Below are positions 1-8,120 of a stretch of DNA of 10,234 nt, one piece after another. Both the position numbers and the translations under genes were made by a program. Origin of the DNA: Chitinophagaceae bacterium (lineage in GTDB: Bacteria; Bacteroidota; Bacteroidia; Chitinophagales; Chitinophagaceae); NCBI GenBank assembly GCA_023251335.1, contig JAHEZA010000050.1, positions 1 to 10,234 of the forward strand, given 5' to 3'. The first letter of the stretch is position 1; each line of letters begins with the position of its first letter. Under the pieces are notes generated by a model, which worked only from the letters and a program-made list of their open reading frames with translations, ran no database searches and was not told the DNA's origin.

Positions 1-221
1 GGGAATAAATCTCCTCTTCTGATTGTTCCTTGTACGGGATAGGGTACATAGTCTATATTTTGTTTTGCTAGATTATTTTCGGCATAGGATTCATAAGCAC
101 GGCTATAGGCCATATCAGGCATATATGTTAGCCCGGGCTTCTTTTTGCTGCCGCAGCTACTCATCAGTGTTATGAAACTGATTACTACCACCAGCGATAA
201 AACAATTCTTATTTTTTTCAT
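1..221 (-). CDS. actE: ActE, monoheme cytochrome c lipoprotein of Alternative Complex III (3' part missing)
   Basis: Reading leftward from an ATG at 221-219, 73 codons are open to the window edge. The protein begins with a lipoprotein signal: Lys-Lys, a hydrophobic stretch, then a lipobox LMSSC with Cys at residue 23, so it should be lipid-anchored facing the periplasm. After it come a PDMAYSRAYESYA segment and PVQGTIRRG, both resembling conserved parts of ActE-type cytochromes. The CXXCH heme site would lie beyond the window and is not seen. ActE is known as the monoheme subunit that helps pass electrons from ActA to the oxidase. It follows actD by 109 bases, the expected place in the ACIII operon. 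The family call rests on the lipobox, the PVQGTIRRG motif and gene order. The main uncertainty is truncation. Confidence 0.85.
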   Translation of the reverse strand, partial: MKKIRIVLSLVVVISFITLMSSCGSKKKPGLTYMPDMAYSRAYESYAENNLAKQNIDYVPYPVQGTIRRGDLF

Positions 222-330
222 ATCTAAAATTCCTGTTTAGAATTTATTTTAATCATTTTAAAAATCAATTTGTACTAACAGTAAAGAAACAAATAATACA
301 GATTTTATCTTTCTTTTCTATACATTAGAA

Positions 331-921
331 TTATTCAACTATCTCTAAATCTTCTTCTTTATAGAGCTGCTGTTCTTTATCGTATCTTCCAAACCACCAG
401 CCCTCCTCGGCATCCTGGGTATTTATTTCGATAGCACCATTGTCTTTTAAAAAGCTTTCTATTTCTACCTCATTAGAGCTTGGAGTACATTCAATTACCA
501 TCGTCATCAAGTCGTCAGTAGACCTCAGATTAAAGTGATGCTTTTTCACGCCAGGCATCATTTTACAAAGCCAGCAAAATGTCCATACCATTCCTACGCC
601 TGATAATAAAACAGTAAGTTCGAATGCAATAGGAATAAATGCCGGTAAAGGAAAATGCGGTTTACCCCCGATGTTTAAAGGCCAGTCTGTAGTAAATATC
701 CAGCCCATGCCTCCAATGGCAATCGTAGTTCCAAGTATTCCATAAATGAATCCCATGGTATGCAGGCTTGTTTCCCTTAAACCCATCGCTTTATCAAGAC
801 CGTGTATAGGAAATGGCGTATAGACTTCATGAAGCTTATATCCTGCCCTTCGTACATTTTTTACGGCAGGAAATAAAACCTTTTCTTCTTCAAAGGAACC
901 TACAACAAATTTTTTAATCAT
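331..921 (-). CDS. actD: ActD, DUF3341 membrane subunit of Alternative Complex III
   Basis: A 196-residue protein of the DUF3341 family. Residues 1-50 form a soluble segment (VGSFEEEKVLFPAVKNVRRAGY, then TPFPIHGLDKAMG), followed by two membrane helices at about 55-77 and 95-118. Between them lies the family's hallmark loop, PLNIGGKPHFPLPAFIPIAFE at about 81-101. The C-terminal part, including DDLMTMVIEC, is soluble, acidic and probably cytoplasmic. In known ACIII structures ActD is a cofactor-free peripheral/membrane subunit, and no CXXCH or cysteine cluster is present here. It lies 62 bases after actC and 109 before actE in the same direction, so it is very probably cotranscribed. No Shine-Dalgarno precedes the ATG, as is usual in Bacteroidota. 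The length is normal for the family. Confidence 0.95.
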   Translation of the reverse strand: MIKKFVVGSFEEEKVLFPAVKNVRRAGYKLHEVYTPFPIHGLDKAMGLRETSLHTMGFIYGILGTTIAIGGMGWIFTTDWPLNIGGKPHFPLPAFIPIAFELTVLLSGVGMVWTFCWLCKMMPGVKKHHFNLRSTDDLMTMVIECTPSSNEVEIESFLKDNGAIEINTQDAEEGWWFGRYDKEQQLYKEEDLEIVE

Positions 922-983
922 ATTCTGTGCCCGATAGGGTTATTTTAATTAACAATATTTATCTCTATGTTCATTAAAAAATA

Positions 984-2435
984 TCAATGCGCATGCACCA
1001 TTTCTTCTTCATAGAATTTATCTGAATCCATACTTTCGATAGTGGACATTTTTTCTTTATAGTTCTCTCCACTTGTTTTTAAGATAGCTTTAATTTCTGC
1101 CGCAGCAATTACAGGGAAGAATTTTGCAAAAAGGAAATAACAGGTAAAAAATAAACCAAATGTTCCCAGATAAAAACCGATCTCCCAAATAGATGGGCTA
1201 TAATAGGTAGTCCATGACGACGGCAGAAAATCGCGATAGGTGGAAGTCACAAAAATCACAAACCTTTCAAACCACATCCCCACGTTTACCAATACAGCCA
1301 TGAAGAAAGTAAACGTAGCATTTCTCCGTAATTTTCTGGACCAGAAAAGCTGGGGCGATACCACATTACAAAAGATCATTCCATAATATGCCCAACCATA
1401 AGGGCTGAAAATATTAGCCCGGTTTTCACGAAAAGCCCACCATTCATAGGTGTTCTGGCTATACCATGCGATAAATAATTCGGACAAATAAGCGCATCCT
1501 ACAATAGAACCGGTGAGGACAATCACTTTATTCATGGCTTCGATGTGTCCGATGGTAATATAATCCTCCAGATGCAATACTTTTCTGGTAATGATTAATA
1601 AGGATTGAACCATCGCAAAACCAGAAAAAATAGCTCCCGCAACAAAATAAGGAGGGAAGATAGTAGTGTGCCAACCGGGGATTACTGATGTAGCAAAGTC
1701 AAAGGACACTATGGTATGCACGGACAATACCAGCGGTGTAGCCAATCCTGCCAAAACCAGGGCAAGGCTTTCCTGGCGTTGCCAATGTTTGGTACTTCCT
1801 GTCCATCCAAAGGCTGTCAATCCATAAAACATTTTCCGGAATTTAGTCTTTGCCCTGTCACGTATGGAGGCGAGATCCGGTAACAACCCTGTGTACCAAA
1901 AAAGCAAAGAAATCGTGAAATATGTAGAAACAGCAAAAACATCCCATAAGAGCGCTGAATTAAAATTGGGCCAAACTGGTCCGCGTGAATTAGGATAAGG
2001 CAATATAAAAAAACCATCCCATACGCGTCCCATGTGAAAAATCGGGAACATACCGGCACACATTACTGCAAAGATTGTCATCGCTTCAGCAGCTCTGTTT
2101 ACGCCTGTTCTCCATTTTTGTCCAAATAATAAAAGAATAGCAGATATAAGTGTTCCTGCATGCCCAATTCCGATCCACCAAACAAAATTTGTAATATCCC
2201 ATCCCCATCCTACTGTGCGGGTGATATTCCATTCTGTTATACCATAAGCCACTTCCCTATAAACCGAATACACACCAAAAGCCAACAGCATTAATGCTAT
2301 AGAAAAGCCAATCCACCAAAGCCTTGTTGGCTTTGTTTCGACAGGGCCAATAATATCTTCAGTAACCTGGTGATAGTTTTTATCACCATTAATTAATGGC
2401 TCCCGGAGTTGCGATTCGTATTTTAATAATGACAT
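984..2435 (-). CDS. actC: ActC, NrfD/PsrC-family quinol-binding membrane subunit of Alternative Complex III
   Basis: A 483-residue polytopic protein with about ten predicted helices, near residues 40-60, 82-104, 115-135, 162-185, 222-248, 259-283, 300-325, 345-366, 372-393 and 415-440. This is the double four-helix-bundle plan of NrfD/PsrC proteins. ActC and its paralogue ActF form the membrane core of ACIII. ActC is the subunit where menaquinol is thought to be oxidised, beside the ActB iron-sulfur domain, and it has been proposed to take part in proton movement. Candidate quinol-site residues are His134 (in PIFHMGRVWDGFF) and Asp165 (in LLWDVF), both in the first bundle. Assigning them to the site is inference from family structures. 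The N-terminal 38 residues and the acidic C-terminus (SMDSDKFYEEE) are probably cytoplasmic. It follows actB by 60 bases. Its length is normal and no defects are visible. Confidence 0.96.
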   Translation of the reverse strand: MSLLKYESQLREPLINGDKNYHQVTEDIIGPVETKPTRLWWIGFSIALMLLAFGVYSVYREVAYGITEWNITRTVGWGWDITNFVWWIGIGHAGTLISAILLLFGQKWRTGVNRAAEAMTIFAVMCAGMFPIFHMGRVWDGFFILPYPNSRGPVWPNFNSALLWDVFAVSTYFTISLLFWYTGLLPDLASIRDRAKTKFRKMFYGLTAFGWTGSTKHWQRQESLALVLAGLATPLVLSVHTIVSFDFATSVIPGWHTTIFPPYFVAGAIFSGFAMVQSLLIITRKVLHLEDYITIGHIEAMNKVIVLTGSIVGCAYLSELFIAWYSQNTYEWWAFRENRANIFSPYGWAYYGMIFCNVVSPQLFWSRKLRRNATFTFFMAVLVNVGMWFERFVIFVTSTYRDFLPSSWTTYYSPSIWEIGFYLGTFGLFFTCYFLFAKFFPVIAAAEIKAILKTSGENYKEKMSTIESMDSDKFYEEEMVHAH

Positions 2436-2495
2436 TTTCGATTCGTTTTTTGATACTGCCTGTATTTTTGTAAACTTTATTATTATCCCTTCAGT

Positions 2496-5400
2496 TTATA
2501 CCTTTTCTGAAGTGCTTCCAACCTTACGCTTTGTATTCCTTATTTTAGTAAGATAATTAATATTTGGAAGCACGTGTAATTGTTCTAAGACATAGAACTT
2601 CCTATTCACTTGTTCCTGAAATCTCAATTTGGAAATTTTGCTGTTTTCATCATTTACATTTCCAAATTCAATGGCATGAGTTGGACAAGCCTGCATACAC
2701 GCCGTTTTGGCTTCCTGATCTCTTAATATCCTATCTTCTTTTTTTGCATTTAATTTGCTTTGCTGTAAACGCTGCAGACAAAAATTACATTTTTCCATTA
2801 CCCCTCTTGAACGAACCGTTACGTCCGGATTTAGTACCATGCGGGTGAGATCCTGGTCAAGATTTGTAGTTGCCTCTGAGAGAATTCCGCGCTGATTATC
2901 AGGGAAACTATCAGCACCGTTCCAGTCCGCCCAATTAAATCTGCGCACTTTGTACGGACAGTTATTCATACAATATTTAGTTCCGATACATCTATTATAG
3001 ATCATTTGATTAATACCTTCACTGCTGTGGTTTGTCGCTGAAACCGGACATACGTTCTCGCATGGAGCATTATCACATTGCTGGCAAAGCATTGGCTGAA
3101 AAACAACATCTGGATTTTTCGGGTCCCCGGTGTAATACCTGTCTATACGAATCCATTGCATATCATGAAACCTGGAAACTTCTGTTTTCCCAACAGTAGA
3201 AATATTATTTTCAGCTACACAGGCGATAGTACATGCTGAACATCCGATACAAGTATTCAAATCAATGCTCATTCCCCATCTGATTCCAGGTCTGTCAAAA
3301 GTGGGATAAAGGGTGGCATCACGTGTAAAATTTTCTCCGAATTGCTTTAGTTCTTCCTCTTCCTCTCTATTCTGTTCTCCCGGATCAGCAATAAATTCTT
3401 CAAGGGTAGCTTCCCTTACTACCGGGCGTCCTTCTGTTATACTATGAGTTTGTGAAGTAGCTATTTTGTATGTTTCTCCAGTGCTTTCAATTGTAGCCGA
3501 CATTGCGTAGGTAATGTTATTACCATTGAAAACAGCGAAAGGGTACAAATTTTTGCCCACTCCGTCCGCTGCTGGCCCAATGTATTCTTTAGTTTTAGAT
3601 TTATCTTCACTTTGTCTGCCATAACCCAGCGCTATAGCTATTACATCCGGATGGGTACCTGGAATTATCAAGATAGGAAGTTCTATTGTTTTTCCATTTG
3701 CACTGACCTTAACTACCGGTTTATCAGGATGTATTTCATATTGATCTGACTGACGAGGTTTAAAAATATCTATATTAAATAATTGTTTACCTAATTCAGG
3801 TGATATCATTACATAATTGTCCCAGGTAGCTTTGCTTATGGGGTCGCTGGCTTCCTGGAGCCATGCATTACTTGCGCGGGCACCGGTACCAATAGAAACT
3901 TTTTGATAAAGCACCAATTCTTTGTCGCCACCTTTTACTGCACCGATTTTAGCAGCAGCATCAGAAACATTGCCAGCAAACACTGCAGTGCCCATCGGCA
4001 TGGAAATTCCCGTTGGCTGTTTTGTTGAATCCGTAATTGCCGGCTTGGGAGATATATAGCCTGATGAATCTTTGTTATCTGAAGTAGCGAGCGCTACGGC
4101 ATCACCTGATGTCAAATCAGAGGGATTCACAAAAACCGGTTGAGTCCTGATCTTTGAATTTTCCATCACACCATCCTGTAAAAATCTCTCGTAGTTTTCA
4201 AGTCCTCCAAGTTGAGCTATCCAGAACTTTCTGAAATAGGTTTCATAATCATCCGGATTGCCGGCGATTTTTAATAAAGATGATTCAAACTGCCTCGTTT
4301 TGAACAAGGGATGAATGATAGGCTGTATAGCAGATACATAGCCTTTTTGAGGTTCTGCATCGCCCCAACTTTCTAACCAATGGTGAGAAGGAATGATATA
4401 TTTGCACAATTCCGTAGTCTCGTCCATTTTTTCACTAAATGAAAGAGTAAAAGAGCATTTCTTTATACCTGCGGCAAATTTTTGCGAATCAAAATAACTG
4501 TACACCGGATTAGCGCCATATACGAGTAGCGCGCCTACGCTTCCGGAATTCAGATCTTTGGTGAGCGTAACCATATCTGAATCCAAGCCCTGGCGATAAT
4601 TTACTGGGGTATTCCAATCAATAGTATTTCCGCCTGCGCCAATTGCCTCATTTATGGCATTTACAATTATTTGAATATTAACATCGTTACTTCCGCAAAC
4701 AACCAGGGCAGCACCTTTATGCGCCATTAATTCAGAAGCAGTTTTCTTAACTGCATCTGCTAATTCACCTGTTATATTGGAAGAAGCGTCTCCGCCCACA
4801 GCCCCTAGTAAAGCAAGCGCCACTTGTCCCGTCTGAGATGGCTTATGCAGATAACGTTCATCCGCACTCGCTCCTGTCATACTATAGTATCCTTCAAATT
4901 GTATGTGTCGGCTCATGGAAGGATTTTTTTCGTTAATCCTTCTTCCGGATGCCCATTGATTTGCAAAAACCACAGGACTCAGCCATGTTCCGAGGAAATC
5001 GGCTCCGAGACTTACAATTACTTTAGCTTTTTCAAAGTGATACGCAGGAATCGCGTTTTTGCCATAAGAAGCCTGGTTGGCTTCTAACATACCGCTATAA
5101 GAAACCGCATCATATTGTACATGACGACTTCCGGGATATTTTGCTAAAACTTCAGCTATAATTTGTTTAGTAGTAATGGATGTAATGGAAGAAGTTAATA
5201 TTACCAAAGGCTTACCTGCATTAGCAGCCAAACCGTTTGCAACCATTTTATCAATCGCTTCAAAGGTAGCTTCCTTACGGTTCGCCATTGGAAAACGAAG
5301 GCGTGTAGTATCATAAAGATCAAGTACAGATGATTGAATTTGAGCCGATGTACCACCGCCTGATAATGAAGACAGATCGTTACCTTCAATTTTGATGGGC

Positions 5401-5741
5401 CTCCCCTCAATTTGTTTTACCACTACGGGTACTGCATCTCCGTCCATTACATATGTAGATGCATAATAATTTGGAATGCCAGCTATAAGGTCATCGGGCT
5501 TATTAAGAAAGGGAATACTTTTACGAACAGGCATTTCGCAACTGGCCGCAATAGCAGCCGCAGCGGTACTGAAGCCCATGTATTTCAGAAAATCCCTTCT
5601 CGGCGTTTTTGCATTAAAGACATTTTCATTCCCCAATTCTTCAAAAGGAAGTTCTTCCCTGAATTCATCTTTTAATGCTTTTTTATTGGCTTCACTTTGG
5701 TTGAGTTCGCCAAAACTCTGCCAGTATTTTTTTTCACTCAT
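2496..5741 (-). CDS. actB: ActB, molybdopterin-like/iron-sulfur subunit of Alternative Complex III
   Basis: A 1081-residue protein in three parts. First, an extended Tat signal: a YWQSFGEL box near residue 6, twin arginines at 48-49 (PRRDFLKYMGF) and a hydrophobic run ending AASC with Cys68, so the mature protein is probably a lipid-anchored periplasmic subunit. Second, residues about 70-780 resemble a molybdopterin oxidoreductase but lack the N-terminal cluster cysteines, consistent with ActB carrying no molybdenum cofactor. Third, a ferredoxin-like domain (about 820-1060) with four cysteine groups: C831/834/837/841, C886/889/894/898, C918/C924/C928 and C985/988/1015/1019. The third group has Thr921 where a fourth Cys would sit, matching the known mix of three [4Fe-4S] and one [3Fe-4S] clusters. 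Electrons from quinol should pass through these clusters to the ActA hemes. The gene lies between actA (111 bases) and actC (60 bases). Confidence 0.97.
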   Translation of the reverse strand: MSEKKYWQSFGELNQSEANKKALKDEFREELPFEELGNENVFNAKTPRRDFLKYMGFSTAAAAIAASCEMPVRKSIPFLNKPDDLIAGIPNYYASTYVMDGDAVPVVVKQIEGRPIKIEGNDLSSLSGGGTSAQIQSSVLDLYDTTRLRFPMANRKEATFEAIDKMVANGLAANAGKPLVILTSSITSITTKQIIAEVLAKYPGSRHVQYDAVSYSGMLEANQASYGKNAIPAYHFEKAKVIVSLGADFLGTWLSPVVFANQWASGRRINEKNPSMSRHIQFEGYYSMTGASADERYLHKPSQTGQVALALLGAVGGDASSNITGELADAVKKTASELMAHKGAALVVCGSNDVNIQIIVNAINEAIGAGGNTIDWNTPVNYRQGLDSDMVTLTKDLNSGSVGALLVYGANPVYSYFDSQKFAAGIKKCSFTLSFSEKMDETTELCKYIIPSHHWLESWGDAEPQKGYVSAIQPIIHPLFKTRQFESSLLKIAGNPDDYETYFRKFWIAQLGGLENYERFLQDGVMENSKIRTQPVFVNPSDLTSGDAVALATSDNKDSSGYISPKPAITDSTKQPTGISMPMGTAVFAGNVSDAAAKIGAVKGGDKELVLYQKVSIGTGARASNAWLQEASDPISKATWDNYVMISPELGKQLFNIDIFKPRQSDQYEIHPDKPVVKVSANGKTIELPILIIPGTHPDVIAIALGYGRQSEDKSKTKEYIGPAADGVGKNLYPFAVFNGNNITYAMSATIESTGETYKIATSQTHSITEGRPVVREATLEEFIADPGEQNREEEEELKQFGENFTRDATLYPTFDRPGIRWGMSIDLNTCIGCSACTIACVAENNISTVGKTEVSRFHDMQWIRIDRYYTGDPKNPDVVFQPMLCQQCDNAPCENVCPVSATNHSSEGINQMIYNRCIGTKYCMNNCPYKVRRFNWADWNGADSFPDNQRGILSEATTNLDQDLTRMVLNPDVTVRSRGVMEKCNFCLQRLQQSKLNAKKEDRILRDQEAKTACMQACPTHAIEFGNVNDENSKISKLRFQEQVNRKFYVLEQLHVLPNINYLTKIRNTKRKVGSTSEKV

Positions 5742-5754
5742 ATTTATCTAACCC

Positions 5755-5844
5755 CGCAATTAGCGGAACTATTACCTTAAATCTGAACAAGACCTAAGAA
5801 ATGAACAATATTGTTTCTCTTTTGATTGTACCATGAGTTCATGG
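5755..5844. repeat. Three short palindromes between actA and actB
   Basis: The 111-base actA-actB gap holds three separate inverted repeats. CCATGA-GT-TCATGG (5831-5844) begins about 8 bases after the actA stop. AACAATATTGTT (5804-5815) is a perfect 12-base palindrome. CCGC-AATTA-GCGG (5755-5767) lies just ahead of actB. None is followed by a convincing T tract on the minus strand, so they do not look like strong terminators. They could form small hairpins in the actAB transcript that affect stability or the ratio of the two products. That role is inference, and short palindromes also arise by chance in AT-rich DNA. Confidence 0.4.
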
Positions 5845-5852
5845 AATCTATT

Positions 5853-7106
5853 TTAATAATGGCATTTTCCACATTCTGTTCCACCAATCATTTGAACAGT
5901 AACACTATCATATTTTTTATTCTTTATATCCTGGTGGAATTTTTCGTAGAGGCTATAAAATTTATTACCATGCCCCTTGCCATCATTAAATTGAACATTA
6001 GTGCTTCTGTGACAATTGACACACCAGCCCATGCTTAGTGTAGCAAATTGTTTAACCTGTACCATGTTTTGGATTTCTCCGTGGCAGGTCTGGCATGCCA
6101 CCTGCCCTACTTTCACGTGTTGTGAATGATTGAAATAAACAAAATCGGGCAGGCTATGTATCTGAACCCACTCAATAGGCTTCCCTGGCTTGTCGTATGT
6201 CTTTGTATCCGGATTCCAACCTGCATAGGAATAAAGCTTTTTAATTTCATCATTCGCATTCACCTTGGTACCATCCTCGCGCAAAATTGGTTCACCTGCA
6301 TATTCTTTCACTGCCTTATGGCAATTCATACAAACATTTACCGCTGGAATGGTAGCGTGCTTGCTGTCCTGTGCGCCTCCATGACAATACAAGCAACTGA
6401 TTTGATTTACCCCTGCGTGAACTTTGTGTGAATAGTAAATCGGCTGATCCGGTTGGTATCCTTGTTGTCTTCCTAATCCCATAGCTCCTTCTACAAGCCA
6501 ATAACCAGCAAATACAAATAACACTATTGTTATCAGAAGCAGATATGTTTTATTACGATAGAATGGAACCGGCGTAGGAGATTTTATTCCATCTTTCTCG
6601 TCAGTTAGCTTTTTAAGGTTACTATTAACCTGTAATAATATTAGACCGATAATAGCAAGGATCAATGTAAGTAATCCATATAAGACAGTGTTGTCAGATG
6701 TTGGAGCCGTTGTTGTGCCTGGGACTCCGCCAGTGGGCGCTCCGGGAACCTGGAATTTATCTGCCCAGTCGAGAATGGCGTCAATATCTTCCCTCGATAA
6801 ATCCGGAAAAGGCGTCATTACCACTCCACCATGCGATGCTTTTAATCCCATCGCATAGGGATCTGTATTGACCATTGTAGTGGTATTGGCCATCCATTTA
6901 TAAACCCAATCCTTAGAGGGTTCTCTTTCGCGGGCGCCCTTTAGCGCAGGACCTACATAACTTTCTAATGGTTTGTGACAACTTGCACAGTTAGCTTTAA
7001 AAAGAGTTTCTCCATCGGCGGCATACACTGATTTCACCGAAGAAATTAATGTAAGAAAAAGAAATACTGTGAGTGTTTTAGTAAGAAGACGGTTGACTTG
7101 GTTCAT
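5853..7106 (-). CDS. actA: ActA, monoheme-plus-pentaheme cytochrome c of Alternative Complex III
   Basis: A 417-residue protein and first gene of the operon. A signal peptide (about 1-29, ending VYA) leads into a class I cytochrome c domain with CASCH at 40-44 and a likely axial Met97 in VVMTPFPDLS. A Gly/Pro/Thr linker follows, then two membrane helices at about 141-159 and 188-207 with a short charged loop between, which should be cytoplasmic. The C-terminal domain, back in the periplasm, has five heme sites: CLYCH 238, CMNCH 259, CQTCH 338, CVNCH 362 and CGKCH 412, the last almost at the C-terminus. The pentaheme part is the standard ActA, which takes electrons from ActB and hands them towards ActE or the oxidase. 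The N-terminal monoheme domain makes six hemes in total. The ATG at 7106 is favoured because the signal peptide starts there. Confidence 0.95.
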   Translation of the reverse strand: MNQVNRLLTKTLTVFLFLTLISSVKSVYAADGETLFKANCASCHKPLESYVGPALKGAREREPSKDWVYKWMANTTTMVNTDPYAMGLKASHGGVVMTPFPDLSREDIDAILDWADKFQVPGAPTGGVPGTTTAPTSDNTVLYGLLTLILAIIGLILLQVNSNLKKLTDEKDGIKSPTPVPFYRNKTYLLLITIVLFVFAGYWLVEGAMGLGRQQGYQPDQPIYYSHKVHAGVNQISCLYCHGGAQDSKHATIPAVNVCMNCHKAVKEYAGEPILREDGTKVNANDEIKKLYSYAGWNPDTKTYDKPGKPIEWVQIHSLPDFVYFNHSQHVKVGQVACQTCHGEIQNMVQVKQFATLSMGWCVNCHRSTNVQFNDGKGHGNKFYSLYEKFHQDIKNKKYDSVTVQMIGGTECGKCHY

Positions 7107-7154
7107 ACACTTATTTACCTATCTTGAATAATTGGAATAATGCCTTGTTGGCTG

Positions 7155-7162
7155 CAAAAATA
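7155..7162 (-). promoter_or_regulatory. Candidate -7 promoter box for the act operon
   Basis: On the minus strand this reads TATTTTTG, an exact match to the Bacteroidota primary sigma factor -7 consensus TAnnTTTG. It would place the transcript start near 7148 and give a leader of about 40 bases before the actA ATG at 7106. The partner -33 element (TTG or TTTG) is not at the usual distance of about 19-21 bases. TTG triplets occur with spacers of 14 and 25 bases instead, so the promoter call is moderate to weak. The box itself is seen; its use is inferred. Confidence 0.4.
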
Positions 7163-7321
7163 AGGAAGCATGTTGACAATATCTTAACAATTTCAAATTT
7201 TTTTTCCTGAATTTAGAAATTGGATTTGGATATTTTTTAGTATTACTTCTTTTAGTAAAATATATGAATTAAAAAAAGAGGATATTATCTTCTTTATAAA
7301 AAAAGGAAAAAATAATTCTGT

Positions 7322-7368
7322 AAAAAATGCAACTTTGATTTTTTAAAAAAACTGAGGCTGCATTTTTT
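7322..7368 (+). promoter_or_regulatory. Terminator-like inverted repeat in the purN leader
   Basis: AAAAAATGCA (7322-7331) pairs perfectly with TGCATTTTTT (7359-7368), enclosing a 27-base loop that itself holds the palindrome TTTTTTAAAAAA (7339-7350). The right arm ends in a run of seven T, and the repeat ends about 26 bases before the purN ATG. Because the two flanking genes diverge, no gene ends here, so an ordinary end-of-operon terminator has no obvious purpose. If transcription starts upstream of 7322, the structure could act as an attenuator. A near -7 box, CAACTTTG (7330-7337), overlaps the left arm, which would instead put the start inside the structure. The AT-rich stem makes it weak evidence either way. 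Confidence 0.3.
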
Positions 7369-7394
7369 TCACTGTCTAAAATTTTCAAAAAGTA

Positions 7395-7994
7395 ATGAAC
7401 AACCCTTTGCAAAAAAATCTCGTAATCTTCGCTTCAGGGGCGGGAAGCAACGCCCAAAACATCATTAATTATTATAGAGAAAACCATCGCATAAAGATCG
7501 CATTGATTGTTTGTAACAATCCGAAGGCCGGCGTGATTGACATTGCCGCTAAAGAAAAGATTCCCGTTTTGATGATAACAAAAAATGAATTTTTACAAAC
7601 CGGCTATTTACAAAACATACAGGAATATCATCCCGACCTGATCATACTTGCCGGCTTTTTATGGAAAATACCGGAAGTACTGATCGCTTCTTTCCCGCAA
7701 AAAATAATTAATATACATCCTGCATTGTTGCCTGCACATGGAGGAAAAGGAATGTATGGGGATACCGTACACAATGCCGTTATTTCAGCGAAAGAAAAAC
7801 AAAGCGGTATTACCATTCATTATGTAGATGAAAAATATGATAACGGAAAAATTATCTATCAGCAACATTGTGACGTTACTGAGGAAGACACGGTAGAAAC
7901 CTTATCAAAAAAGATCCATAAACTGGAGCATGAATTTTATCCAAAAGCAATTGACCGGTTACTTTCTGAAAAAAATCCCCAATTTTTTTCATAA
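7395..7994 (+). CDS. purN: Phosphoribosylglycinamide formyltransferase (GAR transformylase)
   Basis: A 199-residue cytoplasmic enzyme that transfers a formyl group from 10-formyltetrahydrofolate to GAR, the third step of de novo purine synthesis. Visible signatures are FASGAGSNAQ at 12-21 (the phosphate-binding SGxGSNxQ loop near the start of the Rossmann-like fold), the folate-site stretch ILAGFLWKIP at 84-93, and the catalytic INIHPALLPAHGGKGMYG with Asn106 and His108, the same numbers as in the E. coli enzyme. HYVDEKYDNGKII follows, where Asp149 should be the catalytic aspartate. Length is close to the usual 190-210. The ATG at 7395 fits the fold, with no Shine-Dalgarno. It diverges from the act operon, so the two are probably independent units. 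The family is certain; no defect is visible. Confidence 0.96.
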   Translation: MNNPLQKNLVIFASGAGSNAQNIINYYRENHRIKIALIVCNNPKAGVIDIAAKEKIPVLMITKNEFLQTGYLQNIQEYHPDLIILAGFLWKIPEVLIASFPQKIINIHPALLPAHGGKGMYGDTVHNAVISAKEKQSGITIHYVDEKYDNGKIIYQQHCDVTEEDTVETLSKKIHKLEHEFYPKAIDRLLSEKNPQFFS

Positions 7995-8038
7995 GCCTTT
8001 GGCGTACCCTGCTCTAAAACGAAACAAACCCAACTTTT

Positions 8039-8070
8039 CAAACAAAATTGAAATTCCTTTCATTTGTTTG
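8039..8070 (+). terminator. Candidate hairpin terminator after purN
   Basis: About 45 bases after the purN stop, CAAACAAA (8039-8046) pairs with TTTGTTTG (8063-8070). TGAAA (8049-8053) pairs with TTTCA (8058-8062) around a TTCC loop, with a two-base bulge. The total is 13 pairs, mostly A-T. It is followed by TTTGCTGTTTGG, which is T-rich but not a clean T run. The position fits a purN terminator; the tail makes it uncertain. Confidence 0.4.
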
Positions 8071-8120
8071 TTTGCTGTTTGGCCTGGAAACTCTAACTAT
8101 TGAATAGAATTTTTGGAAGA

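Larger units (their letters stand above)
7107..7394. other. Divergent intergenic region between actA and purN
   Basis: These 288 bases separate two genes read away from each other, so both promoters should lie here. The sequence is strongly AT-rich with many A and T runs, and I see no plausible small gene in it. The side near actA has a match to the Bacteroidota -7 box. The side near purN has a 10-base inverted repeat ending in a T run. An 8-base direct repeat TTTTAGTA (7235-7242 and 7250-7257) lies in the middle, with no known role. Confidence 0.6.

Noticed and set aside
2564..2848. Plus-strand open frame inside actB
   Set aside because: It lies opposite the conserved ferredoxin-like region of ActB, and the Cys codons there explain the lack of stops; no independent gene features.
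2496..5741. A genuine molybdenum oxidoreductase such as formate dehydrogenase or polysulfide reductase
   Set aside because: The iron-sulfur and catalytic domains are fused in one chain, the N-terminal cluster cysteines are absent, and flanking actA, actC, actD and actE fix the ACIII identity.
7107..7394. Purine or other riboswitch in front of purN
   Set aside because: No conserved riboswitch core is recognisable; only an AT-rich inverted repeat is visible.
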